Source: Rhodopirellula sp. (lineage in GTDB: Bacteria; Planctomycetota; Planctomycetia; Pirellulales; Pirellulaceae). From it: DNA of 46,373 bases. The stretch lies in the NCBI GenBank assembly GCA_002698965.1, contig PAAT01000165.1, positions 47,085 to 93,457 on the forward strand, written 5' to 3'. The notes beneath the pieces were generated by a model. The model was not told where the DNA came from and searched no databases. It was given only the letters and a program-made list of their open reading frames with translations. Made by a program: the position numbers and the translations under genes. This document shows, one piece after another, positions 25,654 to 34,883 of the stretch; within the stretch, counting starts at the first letter, position 1; every line of letters begins with the position of its first letter.

Positions 25654-27066
25654 TTAGCGGATGGTTACCTGACTACCAGCACTCAAAATGTAATAGACAT
25701 CCCGGGCATCCACTGGATTGAGCTTGATGCTACCTAGTCCTGCCTTGCGAACGGCAGCATCCTGAGTCTGCGTATGAAGGCTGACATTTCCACCCAGGTC
25801 CATCCAGTATTTACCATATGGATTATTCACAGCACCACCCTGAATAATCGACCCGTCAGCAGCATAATAGCTACGATCTTGTTGTTTGTCTAAGACGGAG
25901 TATTGACCAGCCTGGCCTTTGAATTCACGGCCTACTTCGACCTGAAATCGACCGGCGTAAAGCGAACCAACAAATAAAGTCAATTTCTGTTCGTTGACAT
26001 TCACTTCACCGCGAAAAGGTCCCTGAACAATCTTTAATTCATCGCCTGCTTTTAAGGTGGATGGGTCCCGTAGGCCATTGATATTAGCCAACAGCTGAGG
26101 AGGAACTCGCAGTTGGAATGCAATCGACTCCAGTGAATCGTTCGGGCCGACAGTGTAGGCTTCAAATAAGTAATGTTTTCGAGAATAGACAACTTCACCC
26201 GCCAAATAGTCGAGTACCGGTAGTAATTGCTTATGTTGCTCGGGATTCAAGCCAGCACTGCTGTAATAAGCCGACAGTGCCTGTAAAGCTTCACGCAGAT
26301 AGCCCGTTTCAATTTGTTGCTGAGCAGCTGCCCAAGCGGTGGCGAAAGCCGAAGGAGTGGAAATTGAGTTTTGCTCCGCCTGATTGTTAGCTGGTGCCAC
26401 ATTGCCGTCATTGAAAGCCGGCGTTTCAAGCTGACTTTGAGAACCAATGTTGTCATCTAAATGAAATGCGTCATCTTCATTAGTTGGAACGGAGGGAGTA
26501 GCCGAGGCAATAGGGAACGCGTCTTTTGTATCGGTGGCTGTCACAGCGGGAAAGGCGTCCCCTCCATCAATCGGTGGAAATTCACCACCACTTGATTCTG
26601 GAACAGAAAATGCATCGGTGGTGGTTTCCTGATTAATCACAAATTGAGAGTTGTCTATAGATTCTCCCGCGTCAATGTCAGTGTCCACTGTATCAATCAA
26701 TGGATTTTCGACGTCGCTCTTATCTGCCGTGTCTTCTAAGACAGCGGTTTCCATAGGAGGTTCAGTAGGCATTGCCACCGTTCCCTCACTAAGCTGCCCT
26801 GCCGCTGGAGATTCAAATTGACCATTATCAGCCGCAGTCGCTGTCGAACTTTCTTCTGCGAGACCAGAATCGCTATCCAAACCATTGAGAAGATCCTCAG
26901 CCGAGATTTCGGTTCCAAGGTCCAATTCCAAACTGTCTGGCAGGTCACTTGTGTCCTTAGTCACCTCTGGAGGCGGAGTATCTGGTCTCGTGTAAATGAC
27001 GTGATAAGCGCCAAATAAAATGACAACCATAAAGGTAAAGATAAATAGTGTTTTGACCTTTTGCAT
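25654..27066 (-). CDS. LysM plus L,D-transpeptidase-fold (YkuD-like) protein with Ser at the catalytic Cys position
   Basis: The 470-residue protein has one N-terminal membrane anchor (about 5-25), then a long acidic, Ser/Thr/Pro-rich linker (about 30-245) with a DAF motif repeated at 151, 170, 182 and 199. A helical spacer, one LysM domain (about 304-348, YTVGPNDSLESIAFQLRV) and a C-terminal YkuD-like domain (about 352-470) follow. L,D-transpeptidases cross-link peptidoglycan or attach proteins to it through a Cys in a HxnSxGC(I/V)R motif. Here the end reads HTQTQDAAVRKAGLGSIKL: the histidine is H431 but the cysteine position is S446 (AGC, 25729-25731). The LysM domain predicts peptidoglycan binding. 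Catalysis is doubtful unless the serine serves. The gene is divergent from the zinc-ribbon gene. Confidence 0.8.
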   Translation of the reverse strand: MQKVKTLFIFTFMVVILFGAYHVIYTRPDTPPPEVTKDTSDLPDSLELDLGTEISAEDLLNGLDSDSGLAEESSTATAADNGQFESPAAGQLSEGTVAMPTEPPMETAVLEDTADKSDVENPLIDTVDTDIDAGESIDNSQFVINQETTTDAFSVPESSGGEFPPIDGGDAFPAVTATDTKDAFPIASATPSVPTNEDDAFHLDDNIGSQSQLETPAFNDGNVAPANNQAEQNSISTPSAFATAWAAAQQQIETGYLREALQALSAYYSSAGLNPEQHKQLLPVLDYLAGEVVYSRKHYLFEAYTVGPNDSLESIAFQLRVPPQLLANINGLRDPSTLKAGDELKIVQGPFRGEVNVNEQKLTLFVGSLYAGRFQVEVGREFKGQAGQYSVLDKQQDRSYYAADGSIIQGGAVNNPYGKYWMDLGGNVSLHTQTQDAAVRKAGLGSIKLNPVDARDVYYILSAGSQVTIR

Positions 27067-27191
27067 TTTCGTCCTCCCTGACGAAAACTTGTGTTCGTTA
27101 GAATGTATCTAGCTGGAATGAACCATCATTATCGATTCGAGTCCGTCTAAACAGAATATAAACGCATTTTTCCAACCCAACTCAATTACCT

Positions 27192-27455
27192 ATGCAATAC
27201 GAAGACGAGTTTGAAAATGATTACGACGAATGGTCCGAACCCGATATTTGGGATGACGAATCCACCGAAGTTTTGGCCTGTCCTGAATGTGGTGAAGAGG
27301 TTTACGAATTCGCTGACGTGTGCCCTGCCTGCGGGATGTTCATCACCCCTTCAGCGGATGCTTACAACCCCTGGCAAGGCCGTCCCGTTTGGTGGGTCGC
27401 CTTAGCCATTCTTGGAGTTGTGGGATTCCTAATTTCCCTGCAACTGCTGTTTTAG
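27192..27455 (+). CDS. Zinc-ribbon membrane microprotein
   Basis: An 87-residue protein with a very acidic N-terminus (about ten Asp/Glu and several Trp/Tyr in the first 26 residues), a zinc-ribbon made of CPEC (C30, C33) and CPAC (C44, C47), and one C-terminal membrane segment (about 66-87). The topology suggests a tail-anchored cytoplasmic zinc ribbon. Similar short proteins are common in planctomycete genomes, but no function is known to me. It is divergent from the LysM/YkuD-like gene, with 125 bases between them, which may share a control region. The codon pattern and the intact four-Cys motif make it a credible gene despite its size. Confidence 0.75.
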   Translation: MQYEDEFENDYDEWSEPDIWDDESTEVLACPECGEEVYEFADVCPACGMFITPSADAYNPWQGRPVWWVALAILGVVGFLISLQLLF

Positions 27456-27730
27456 CCAGGTTTTATATTGTCAAGCAATGCGTAACCTCATTCCCGCCCA
27501 GCGAATTTACAACTCTCCTCACACTACAAAGTTTAAAAACTAACTAATCGCCGAGGAGAAGCTGCTAACAAGCTTTTATATATCACGTACATTCACTCAA
27601 AATATTACGAGAAAACCACACATTGTGAAAATACCGATTCAGGCAAAGATGCAAATAAAATGAATTGATATTTTGTGCTTTTTTGAAGAGAGGATACCTG
27701 TGTTGTCATCCTGATGAGCTGAACGCAGAC

Positions 27731-28279
27731 CTACTCAAGCGAGATGCCGAAATCTTCGATCGTGAGAAGCGTTTGTAACTCATATCCCTTCGCAGCAAAC
27801 GCTTCGCGGCCTCCCGAAAGGCGATCTATAATTGCAATTACACGTTCGACCTTGAGGCCAGCTGCTTCAACATGCTCGATCGCCTTCAAGCTGCTGCCAC
27901 CGGTTGTAACAACATCCTCCACGATAATAACACAGTCCCCGGAGACTACAGGGCCTTCCACTTGATTTCCTTTACCATGGCCTTTCGCTTCCTTGCGAAC
28001 AATGAATCCGCGAAGCGACTTACCCTGCATATCAGCTTCGGTCAGAATCGAAGCGGTAATCGGATCAGCTCCAATGGCCATCCCACCGATGGCATCTGGA
28101 AGTTCATCACCGAGCAATTGCAAAATTCCCTGAGCTACGAGACGAGCACCACGCGAATCAAGAGTAACTTTACGACAGTCTAAATAGAAACTCGCCTTCT
28201 TACCTGAAGCCAGAACAAAATCTCCGAATTCAAGCGCTTTCTCACGAACAACCTCTTTAAGTGCTTCTTTGGAATACAT
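27731..28279 (-). CDS. pyrE: Orotate phosphoribosyltransferase
   Basis: The ATG at 28279 gives 182 residues beginning MYSKEALKEVVREKALEFG, the normal start of the family. The open frame continues upstream to 28396, but those residues are not family-like. GGAGG lies about 11 bases and GGAAGG 2 bases before this ATG. The PRPP-binding motif is VIIVEDVVTTGGS, and the FVLASGKKASFYLDCRKVTL segment binds orotate. The enzyme converts orotate and PRPP to orotidine monophosphate in pyrimidine synthesis. No other pyr gene is adjacent. A weak hairpin (AGGAT/ATCCT, near 27700) follows the stop. Confidence 0.95.
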   Translation of the reverse strand: MYSKEALKEVVREKALEFGDFVLASGKKASFYLDCRKVTLDSRGARLVAQGILQLLGDELPDAIGGMAIGADPITASILTEADMQGKSLRGFIVRKEAKGHGKGNQVEGPVVSGDCVIIVEDVVTTGGSSLKAIEHVEAAGLKVERVIAIIDRLSGGREAFAAKGYELQTLLTIEDFGISLE

Positions 28280-28501
28280 GACCTTCCAAACCTCCATGCT
28301 TTTGATGAATTCTGTAAAACGGCAGCTTGTCCTACAGTTTAATACGTCAGGTGCAGCGTTAACAGCAGACGGAGGGCACGATCCGATTTCATCCAAAAAC
28401 GAACCCGAGATTTTCCAAAATTAACGTTATGAGTTGGTCATCAACCTAGACTCAAAATAGGATCGCTAAACAACATCAAAGAACGGGGAAGTTAACCCCA
28501 G

Positions 28502-29275
28502 CTAGGCGTTAGCATTGGCACGCGCTTCACGCAAGCCACGACTCAGGATGTCTCGCAGCATCGGTGAGTAATCTTCATAACGAGTTTCGTCCGGAGCACC
28601 AGACGCGAATTGATAAATAGCATCTCGAGGTTTCAAGCCTAGAGCCAAAAGTGTTGAACTGACGGTTCCCCGGTCATTACTGCGAAGCACCATACTTGGT
28701 CGCATTGGTGAAACCGGGCTACGAGCAAAGACCTTACTAGCAACAGCGAGGAACTTTACCGATGAATCCAGTGTTTGAAGCGTCAGCAAACGACTGGCTA
28801 AGTGGCAACGTTCATCCCGAGGATCATTCAGGTTGCGATTACCGATGACATTAAGCCCTTCCTTAAGTGGAACAACTTCAGGTTCATCCGTACCATGTAC
28901 AGCCCAACCTGTTTCTCCGTCAGCAATAATGTAATTGACACCCTCATATCGCTTACTCAATAACTCATCCATCGCTAAACCAACCGCTTCCTGAGCGGAA
29001 GCACTGCGAAGTAATTCACGACACAGTACTCCTCGCGAACGTGGTACCACTGGTGGAATCAGTTTCCGTCGATTACAGGCAGCGACAAATAAACCGTGTT
29101 GATTAACGCCCAACCAGGTTCCTCCAGCCTGTTGGTCAACACCACTCAGAATGCGGGGTTTTCCGGACTGAATAGAAGGAGTTGTACTTGGGCGGTCGTA
29201 AAATTCGTCTCGGTTAGCAGCAACCAAAATTGGTGCTTCCGGCACCGATTTATATTGAATGGCAAGAATGCACAT
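28502..29275 (-). CDS. NRDE (TANGO2) family protein
   Basis: This 257-residue protein begins MCILAIQYKSVPEAPILVAANRDEFYDRPS. That is the signature of the NRDE/TANGO2 family: an N-terminal Cys right after Met, followed by the Asn-Arg-Asp-Glu motif. GGTWLGVNQHGLFVAACNRR and the later NLNDPRDERCHLA fit as well. The fold is related to N-terminal nucleophile hydrolases, and Cys2 could be the nucleophile after Met removal. The biochemical role of the bacterial proteins is not settled; the eukaryotic TANGO2 has been linked to heme or lipid handling. It lies upstream of pyrE on the same strand, 222 bases away, so co-transcription is possible but not shown. Confidence 0.85.
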   Translation of the reverse strand: MCILAIQYKSVPEAPILVAANRDEFYDRPSTTPSIQSGKPRILSGVDQQAGGTWLGVNQHGLFVAACNRRKLIPPVVPRSRGVLCRELLRSASAQEAVGLAMDELLSKRYEGVNYIIADGETGWAVHGTDEPEVVPLKEGLNVIGNRNLNDPRDERCHLASRLLTLQTLDSSVKFLAVASKVFARSPVSPMRPSMVLRSNDRGTVSSTLLALGLKPRDAIYQFASGAPDETRYEDYSPMLRDILSRGLREARANANA

Positions 29276-29582
29276 ATATCGTCTTGATTTTAATGAGCTT
29301 TTACAGCGAGCAACCTGTTGTCTTCCTCACAATGGGCTACATTCGCATTCGTCTAAAGAACTCAACATAATTCCACCCTCTCAAGTCAAACACCCTATTT
29401 CGGGGGGTATCATTAAAATTAATTACTCTTCAGCCAGTAAATACTAAGCTCAAGGGTGTGTTGGTGACTCAAACAACGCATTAAACTGCTTTATACGTCT
29501 CTGTTTCAGGGTATTAGCCCGAGAACCGGCCATCATTATTTATCTTTTAATTTGATCCTATTTACACTCGGAATTCACCGCT
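29276..29582. other. Divergent intergenic region, no gene seen
   Basis: 307 bases between the NRDE gene (minus) and the oxidoreductase gene (plus). The short open frames in it have no family features. A small inverted repeat around 29391-29408 (ACCC...GGGT) is the only structure I noticed. Promoters for both genes should lie here, but I could not place them with confidence. Confidence 0.4.
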
Positions 29583-30698
29583 ATGTCGACATCTTCAAAC
29601 CGTATTCGTATCGCTATTATTGGTGCAGGCGCTGTCAGCGACTATCACCATGTGCCGGGGATCAATATCGATCCGCGAGCCGAGTTAGTTGCTGCCTGTG
29701 ATATGAGTGAAGCGCTTTTGGAGCAACGCAAAAGCGATTGGGGGATCGACAAAGTAACGACTGATTTCAACCAAATCTGTGAAGATCCGGATATCGATGC
29801 GGTCATCATTGCAACTCCCAACTTTACTCATCACGAACAAGCGATCGCGGCCGCCAAAGGCGGAAAGCATATCATGTGTGAGAAGCCACTGGCGCTCAAC
29901 GCTCAACAGGTGCGCGAAATGCGAGATGCGGCGGTAGAAGCAGGGGTAGTTCACATGACAGCCTTTACTTACCGATTTGCACCTTCAATGCGTTACATTC
30001 ATCATCTGGTGCAATCAGGAGCAATCGGTCAACCTCGACATTTCCGTAGCCAGCGATTCCTAGACTGGCCTGAAACTAGCTGGGGTTGGCGACAATACAA
30101 AAAGACTGCGGGGGCTGGTGACCTCTTCGACATGACGATTCACCGCATAGACTTTGCCATGGACCTCATGGGAAAAATCGATCGACTCTGTGGTGGTGTT
30201 GCCCAATTCTGCCCTCGCGATGTAACAGTCGACGGTCAGGAATGTCCTCCTTCAGACGTGGATGATTGGTCAGCCTTAATTGGGGTCTTCGCAAACGGAG
30301 GTGTTGGAGTATGGGAAGGCACGACGGTCGCCAAAGGTTACGGTTTTAATGGCTTTGGTCATGAACTTGCTGAGATTAACGGTTCAGAAGCAACCGTACG
30401 CTATCGTCTGCATGAACCCAACAAGATCTGGCTTGGGCGTACAGGCGAAGATGTGGCACCGGTCGAGGTCCCGGAAGAGTTTCTCAAACCTGCCGATAGC
30501 CCTCGCGACCCTCGCCAAGGCAAACCTGCTGATGTCTTCCGCTACGACTTAGTTTGGGAATTCTGTTCAGCGATTTCCGAAGGCCGTGATGCTATGCCTA
30601 GTTTTGATCATGGTCTCAATGCTCAAATCATTGCCGACGCAGTACTGGAATCCAATCAAAACGCAAGCTGGATCGACGTTGCTGACCGACTCGTCTAA
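29583..30698 (+). CDS. Gfo/Idh/MocA family NAD(P)-dependent oxidoreductase
   Basis: The 371-residue protein has the Rossmann motif GAGAVSDYHH (13-22), the acidic end of the second strand in AACD and the conserved CEKPLALN segment, where the Lys contacts the nicotinamide cofactor. The C-terminal domain includes RHFRSQRF and GAGDLFDMTIHRIDFAMDLMG, with the Asp-x-x-x-His pair typical of substrate-site residues in sugar or inositol dehydrogenases of this family. Planctomycetes have many such genes and the substrate cannot be predicted. It lies 52 bases upstream of fabH on the same strand; a functional link with that gene is not obvious. Confidence 0.92.
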   Translation: MSTSSNRIRIAIIGAGAVSDYHHVPGINIDPRAELVAACDMSEALLEQRKSDWGIDKVTTDFNQICEDPDIDAVIIATPNFTHHEQAIAAAKGGKHIMCEKPLALNAQQVREMRDAAVEAGVVHMTAFTYRFAPSMRYIHHLVQSGAIGQPRHFRSQRFLDWPETSWGWRQYKKTAGAGDLFDMTIHRIDFAMDLMGKIDRLCGGVAQFCPRDVTVDGQECPPSDVDDWSALIGVFANGGVGVWEGTTVAKGYGFNGFGHELAEINGSEATVRYRLHEPNKIWLGRTGEDVAPVEVPEEFLKPADSPRDPRQGKPADVFRYDLVWEFCSAISEGRDAMPSFDHGLNAQIIADAVLESNQNASWIDVADRLV

Positions 30699-30750
30699 TT
30701 CCCTTGCGTTTCTCCCGCTATCCGAATTCTCTTCCTAACAAGCAATCTGC

Positions 30751-31812
30751 ATGAGCGATCATCACGTCCAACCCGAAGCTAATACTGTTAACCAAGACAG
30801 GATTGTCGTGGCTTCGAAAAGTCGTCAGGTAAATTCGTTAACGGGTGTACAAATCCTGGCCTCTGGGTGTTATGCGCCTGAAAACGTTATTGCGAATGAG
30901 GCCTTAGCCGAACTTGGCTATGACGCGGACTGGATCATTCAACGCACGGGAATCCAATCCCGCTGTCGCGCGGGTGAAGACCAGGCCTGCAGTGATATCG
31001 CATATGAAGCGGCTCGCCGCTGCCTGGAGAACGGTAAGATCAATGCATCCGACATTGATCTGATTCTACTGGCAACGATTACCCCCGATCAGCCAACACC
31101 ATCAACCGCTTGCCACGTACAACGCATGCTTGGCTCCAACGCTCCCGCAATGGACTTAGGAGCCGCATGTTCTGGATTTATGTACGCTCTGGTTACCGGC
31201 ATGCAATTCATTAAGACCGGCACCTACCAGCGAGTACTAATCATCGGTGCCGACCTCATGAGCCGCACAGTGAATCCGGCAGACACAAAAACATTTCCGC
31301 TGTTCGGTGACGGAGCCGGAGCCGTGGTCATTGGACCAGGCAACGATGAGCAGGGCTTTGTCTCGTACACCCTGGGAGCCGACGGGCACGGGGCCGAACT
31401 TCTCGAACAACCTGCTGGCGGAACACGATGTCCGGCCACTGCGGAAACGATTGCTCAAAATTTACAGTATTTACAGATGGATGGCAGAAGCGTTTTCAAA
31501 TGGGCAATCCGCACACTCTCTGATTCAGTCAATCAGGTCCTTGATGCTGCGAGTCTGACGGCTGACGATATCGACCTGACAATTTTCCATCAGGCTAACA
31601 TCCGAATTATTGACGCGGCTGCCAATGACCTTGGCCTGCCATCTGATAAAGTCTTCGTCAACCTGGATAAATACGGAAACACTTCGGCCGCCAGTATCCC
31701 ACTGGCACTCGCTGAAGCCGTCGAACAGCAGTTAGTCACGTCGGGCCAAAACCTATTAATCAGCGGTTTTGGGGCTGGACTGGCATGGGGAGCCGGTGTT
31801 TGGCGTTGGTAA
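30751..31812 (+). CDS. fabH: 3-oxoacyl-ACP synthase III (KAS III)
   Basis: The 353-residue protein has the FabH catalytic triad: Cys140 in DLGAACSGF, His280 in IFHQANIRI and Asn310 in KYGNTSAAS. The C-terminal GFGAGLAWGAGVWRW is diagnostic. It condenses acetyl-CoA (or another short acyl-CoA) with malonyl-ACP to start fatty-acid synthesis. It carries about 30 extra N-terminal residues before GVQILASGCYAPENV; a later start inside them is possible, but none is clearly better. No other fab genes are adjacent, so it could serve a special lipid pathway rather than bulk synthesis. Confidence 0.93.
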   Translation: MSDHHVQPEANTVNQDRIVVASKSRQVNSLTGVQILASGCYAPENVIANEALAELGYDADWIIQRTGIQSRCRAGEDQACSDIAYEAARRCLENGKINASDIDLILLATITPDQPTPSTACHVQRMLGSNAPAMDLGAACSGFMYALVTGMQFIKTGTYQRVLIIGADLMSRTVNPADTKTFPLFGDGAGAVVIGPGNDEQGFVSYTLGADGHGAELLEQPAGGTRCPATAETIAQNLQYLQMDGRSVFKWAIRTLSDSVNQVLDAASLTADDIDLTIFHQANIRIIDAAANDLGLPSDKVFVNLDKYGNTSAASIPLALAEAVEQQLVTSGQNLLISGFGAGLAWGAGVWRW

Positions 31813-31860
31813 TAAACCTCCCTCATAAAAGTTAACTATCGTTTTTAGGTGAATATTCTC

Positions 31861-33672
31861 ATGAGTGAAGCAACTGTAAAATCATTACCACCCCGTAGCA
31901 CTGTCGCTGCATCTGATACCTGGGATCTCTCCAGTCTCTATACGGATAATGATGGTTGGGAAACAGACTATGCGCTGGCGGAAGAGCGACTGGAAAAGTA
32001 CAACGCCTTTCAGGGTCGACTGGCGGAAAATGCTGAAACTCTGGCAGAACTGCTCGCCTTCGATAGCGAAATGGAACGGCTGTTAGAACAACTTGGCTAT
32101 TACGCTTTCCTTCGCCTCACGGAGGATCAGGCCAACAGCGAAAGCCAGGCGTTAGAGGCGCGGATGCAAAATCTAGGTGCACGAGCAGCTCAGGCGGCCA
32201 GTTGGATCCGACCGGAACTGTTGGCGATAGACTCAGATACCATTGATTCTTTTAGGCAAGCGGAGTGCCTTCAGCACTATCAACTTCAGCTCGAACGAGT
32301 CCTACGTTACCGCCCTCATACACTTGGTGCAAAAGAAGAAGAACTGCTGGCAATGCAAGCCGAAATGGCTCAGTCAGCTTCTAAAACCTTCCGACAACTT
32401 CATGATGCCGATCTCAAATTCGGTGAAGTCGAGAATGAGCATGGTGAATTAGTTGAACTGGGTAATTCGACTTTTAGTCAGTTTCTTATCTCCCCGAATC
32501 GGGACGTTCGTAAAACCGCTTTTCACCAGTACTACAGCCAGTTTGAAGCTCACGAAAATACGCTAGCGGCAACACTGGGCGGGTCAATACAAAAGGACGT
32601 CTATTATGCACGAGCCCGTGGTTACGACAATGCCCTCACTGGAGCCCTTTTTCCAGACAATGTCCCTCAGAGTGTCTATGACAGCTTGATTGAATCAGTA
32701 CGCAACAACTTCGAGGCGTTATACAGATATTACGAACTGCGACGTAAGCTAATGGGTATCGATAAAATCCATCAGTATGACACCTACGTCCCCATCATTA
32801 GCGATCTTCAGGTCAACCGAAGCTGGGATGAAGCCACCGATCTGGTAATTGCCTCCCTACAACCTCTGGGAAGCTCATACTGTGAGGTATTAGAAGCAGG
32901 CCTCAGAGGACGCTGGTGCGACCGCTACCCCAATGCCGGAAAGCAAAGTGGAGCATTCAGTGCCGGCAGTTATGTTGGTGACCCATACATCCTAATGAAT
33001 TACAAACCCTCCGTGCTCAACGACGTCTTTACTTTGACGCATGAAGCAGGGCACTCAATGCATTCGTATTACAGTTCAAAACATCAGAGCTTTGAATACT
33101 ACAACTATACAATCTTTGTCGCCGAAGTTGCCAGTACGTTTAACGAACAATTGTTAAGCGACTACATGATGAAACACGCTCAGAACGATCGGGAGCGTGC
33201 TTACTTGATCAACCGTGATATCGATGCCATTCGAGGTACGATCATTCGCCAGACGATGTTTGCCGAATTCGAAAAGATCACTCATCAGATGGCGGAAAGC
33301 GGTCAACCTTTAACCGTTCAATCCTTCCGAGAAGTCTATGGTCAGTTACTAAAAGATTATTTCGGACCAGATTTTGTTATCGACGACTGTCTGTCGCTTG
33401 AATGCTTTAGGATTCCGCATTTCTATCGAGCGTTCTACGTATACAAATATGCGACCGGATTATCCGCTGCTATTGCACTCAGTAAGCGAGTCCTGCATGG
33501 AGGCCAACAGGAATTGGATGACTATCTGAACTTCCTTCAAGGGGGTTGCAGTAAGGATCCATTGGATTTGTTACGAGAGGCCGGAGTCGACATGGAAGTG
33601 CCTCAACCCGTGAATACTGCTTTACAACAGTTTGCTTCCCTGGTTGATCAGCTGGAATCTCTGTTGAGCTAA
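31861..33672 (+). CDS. pepF: Oligoendopeptidase F (M3B family metallopeptidase)
   Basis: The ATG at 31861 gives 603 residues; a GTG four codons earlier (31849) is the alternative. The zinc site HEAGH (H394, E395, H398) lies in the usual FTLTHEAGHSMHSYYS context, and a Glu about 25 residues later in FVAEVASTFNE supplies the third zinc ligand. The protein starts with WDLSSLY, the PepF N-terminal motif, and length fits the family (about 600). There is no signal peptide, so it is a cytoplasmic peptidase for short oligopeptides. It follows fabH by 48 bases and may be co-transcribed. Confidence 0.95.
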   Translation: MSEATVKSLPPRSTVAASDTWDLSSLYTDNDGWETDYALAEERLEKYNAFQGRLAENAETLAELLAFDSEMERLLEQLGYYAFLRLTEDQANSESQALEARMQNLGARAAQAASWIRPELLAIDSDTIDSFRQAECLQHYQLQLERVLRYRPHTLGAKEEELLAMQAEMAQSASKTFRQLHDADLKFGEVENEHGELVELGNSTFSQFLISPNRDVRKTAFHQYYSQFEAHENTLAATLGGSIQKDVYYARARGYDNALTGALFPDNVPQSVYDSLIESVRNNFEALYRYYELRRKLMGIDKIHQYDTYVPIISDLQVNRSWDEATDLVIASLQPLGSSYCEVLEAGLRGRWCDRYPNAGKQSGAFSAGSYVGDPYILMNYKPSVLNDVFTLTHEAGHSMHSYYSSKHQSFEYYNYTIFVAEVASTFNEQLLSDYMMKHAQNDRERAYLINRDIDAIRGTIIRQTMFAEFEKITHQMAESGQPLTVQSFREVYGQLLKDYFGPDFVIDDCLSLECFRIPHFYRAFYVYKYATGLSAAIALSKRVLHGGQQELDDYLNFLQGGCSKDPLDLLREAGVDMEVPQPVNTALQQFASLVDQLESLLS

Positions 33673-33792
33673 TCGTTACATCTTACCACGGGTGATTTCG
33701 GGCCTTGTAACTCACCGCTGGCAGCATCAAAATAAAAGACATGAACCCCAAGTTATGTACAATTCAAATCATCAAACTATTTATATATACCT

Positions 33793-33798
33793 AAGGAG
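33793..33798 (+). promoter_or_regulatory. Shine-Dalgarno of the epimerase gene
   Basis: AAGGAG lies 6 bases before the ATG at 33805, one of the few consensus-like sites in this window, suggesting strong translation. Confidence 0.7.
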
Positions 33799-33804
33799 TA
33801 GACC

Positions 33805-34800
33805 ATGGCACGTCCGGTAACACTATTCACCGGCCAATGGGCAGACCTCCCGGCAGAGACAATATGTCAGAAGACCAAAGAATTTGGTTACGACGGAATT
33901 GAACTCGCCTGCTGGGGTGACCACTTTAATGTTGTCGAAGCATTGGAAAATGAAAACTACTGTGCTGAGAAGCATGAACAACTGGAACGCAATGGGCTGA
34001 TTTGTAAAGCCATCAGTGCTCACCTGGCTGGGCAGGCCGTGCTCGATAACATCGACGAGCGTCATCAGGCGATTCTTCCTGAACATGTTTGGGGTGATGG
34101 CAATCCTGTCGGCGTCAATGAACGTGCGATCGAAGAAATGAAAAATACGGCACGCGCGGCACAGAAATTTGGTGTCGACATTGTGAATGGCTTCACCGGT
34201 TCAAGTATTTGGCACCTCTTGTATTCGTTTCCACCTGTTCCGGAATCCATGATTCAGGACGGCTTCGACCTGTTCGCAGAACGATGGAACCCAATCTTCG
34301 ATGTCTTCGGAGAGTGTGGCGTGAAATTCGCGCTGGAAGTACATCCCACTGAAATCGCTTTCGATATCTACACTGCCGAACGTGCTTTAGAAGCTGTTGA
34401 CCACCGTGAAGAATTCGGCTTTAACTTCGATCCAAGCCACTTAATCTGGCAGGGCGTTGATCCCGTGGAATTCATCCGTTACTTCCCTGACCGCATCTAC
34501 CACGTACACATCAAAGACGCGATTCGTACTCTTAATGGCCGAACAGGTATTAACTGTAGCCATCTGAACTTTGGTGATCCACGTCGTGGTTGGGATTTCC
34601 GCAGCCCGGGCCGTGGTGAAGTGAACTTCGAAGAAATCGTTCGGGCGCTCAATGACATCAACTACACTGGTCCGCTTTCTATCGAATGGGAAGACTGTGG
34701 GATGCAGCGTGACCAAGGTGCAACCGAAGCCTGTGCGTTCACCAAAGCTGTCGACATCTCCCCTTCTGATGTCCAATTTGACGATGCTTTTGACAACTAG
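33805..34800 (+). CDS. Sugar phosphate isomerase/epimerase (xylose-isomerase-like TIM barrel)
   Basis: The 331-residue protein begins with [34 protein letters not shown], the first beta-alpha units of an AP-endonuclease-2/xylose-isomerase-like TIM barrel. Metal-ligand candidates are the Glu in [10 protein letters not shown], the Asp and His in NFDPSHL and the His in VHIKDA, followed by the Glu in LSIEWED near the C-terminus. Family members isomerise or epimerise sugars or inositols; the substrate is unknown. It has a good ribosome binding site and is followed directly by a bidirectional terminator. Gfo/Idh-epimerase pairs are common in planctomycetes, but here two unrelated genes lie between them. 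Confidence 0.88.
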   Translation: MARPVTLFTGQWADLPAETICQKTKEFGYDGIELACWGDHFNVVEALENENYCAEKHEQLERNGLICKAISAHLAGQAVLDNIDERHQAILPEHVWGDGNPVGVNERAIEEMKNTARAAQKFGVDIVNGFTGSSIWHLLYSFPPVPESMIQDGFDLFAERWNPIFDVFGECGVKFALEVHPTEIAFDIYTAERALEAVDHREEFGFNFDPSHLIWQGVDPVEFIRYFPDRIYHVHIKDAIRTLNGRTGINCSHLNFGDPRRGWDFRSPGRGEVNFEEIVRALNDINYTGPLSIEWEDCGMQRDQGATEACAFTKAVDISPSDVQFDDAFDN

Positions 34801-34826
34801 ATATCGTCTTCAGCAAAGCCTTAAAA

Positions 34827-34854
34827 AGGCAGGTGCTATTTGAAGCACCTGCCT
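34827..34854. terminator. Bidirectional intrinsic terminator
   Basis: A perfect 11-bp stem, AGGCAGGTGCT (34827-34837) and AGCACCTGCCT (34844-34854), closes a 6-base loop. On the plus strand it is followed by CTTTTATT, and on the minus strand by the complement of the A-run just before it (34823-34827). It lies between convergent genes (stops at 34800 and 34884) and can serve both. Confidence 0.9.
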
Positions 34855-34883
34855 CTTTTATTGCTGTAACTCGCTCTCCGTTT

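Noticed and set aside
28280..28396. 39-residue N-terminal extension of PyrE
   Set aside because: Not family-like; the ATG at 28279 matches the usual PyrE start.
28485..28499. GGGG/CCCC mini-hairpin after the NRDE gene
   Set aside because: Only four base pairs and no T-run; too weak to call a terminator.
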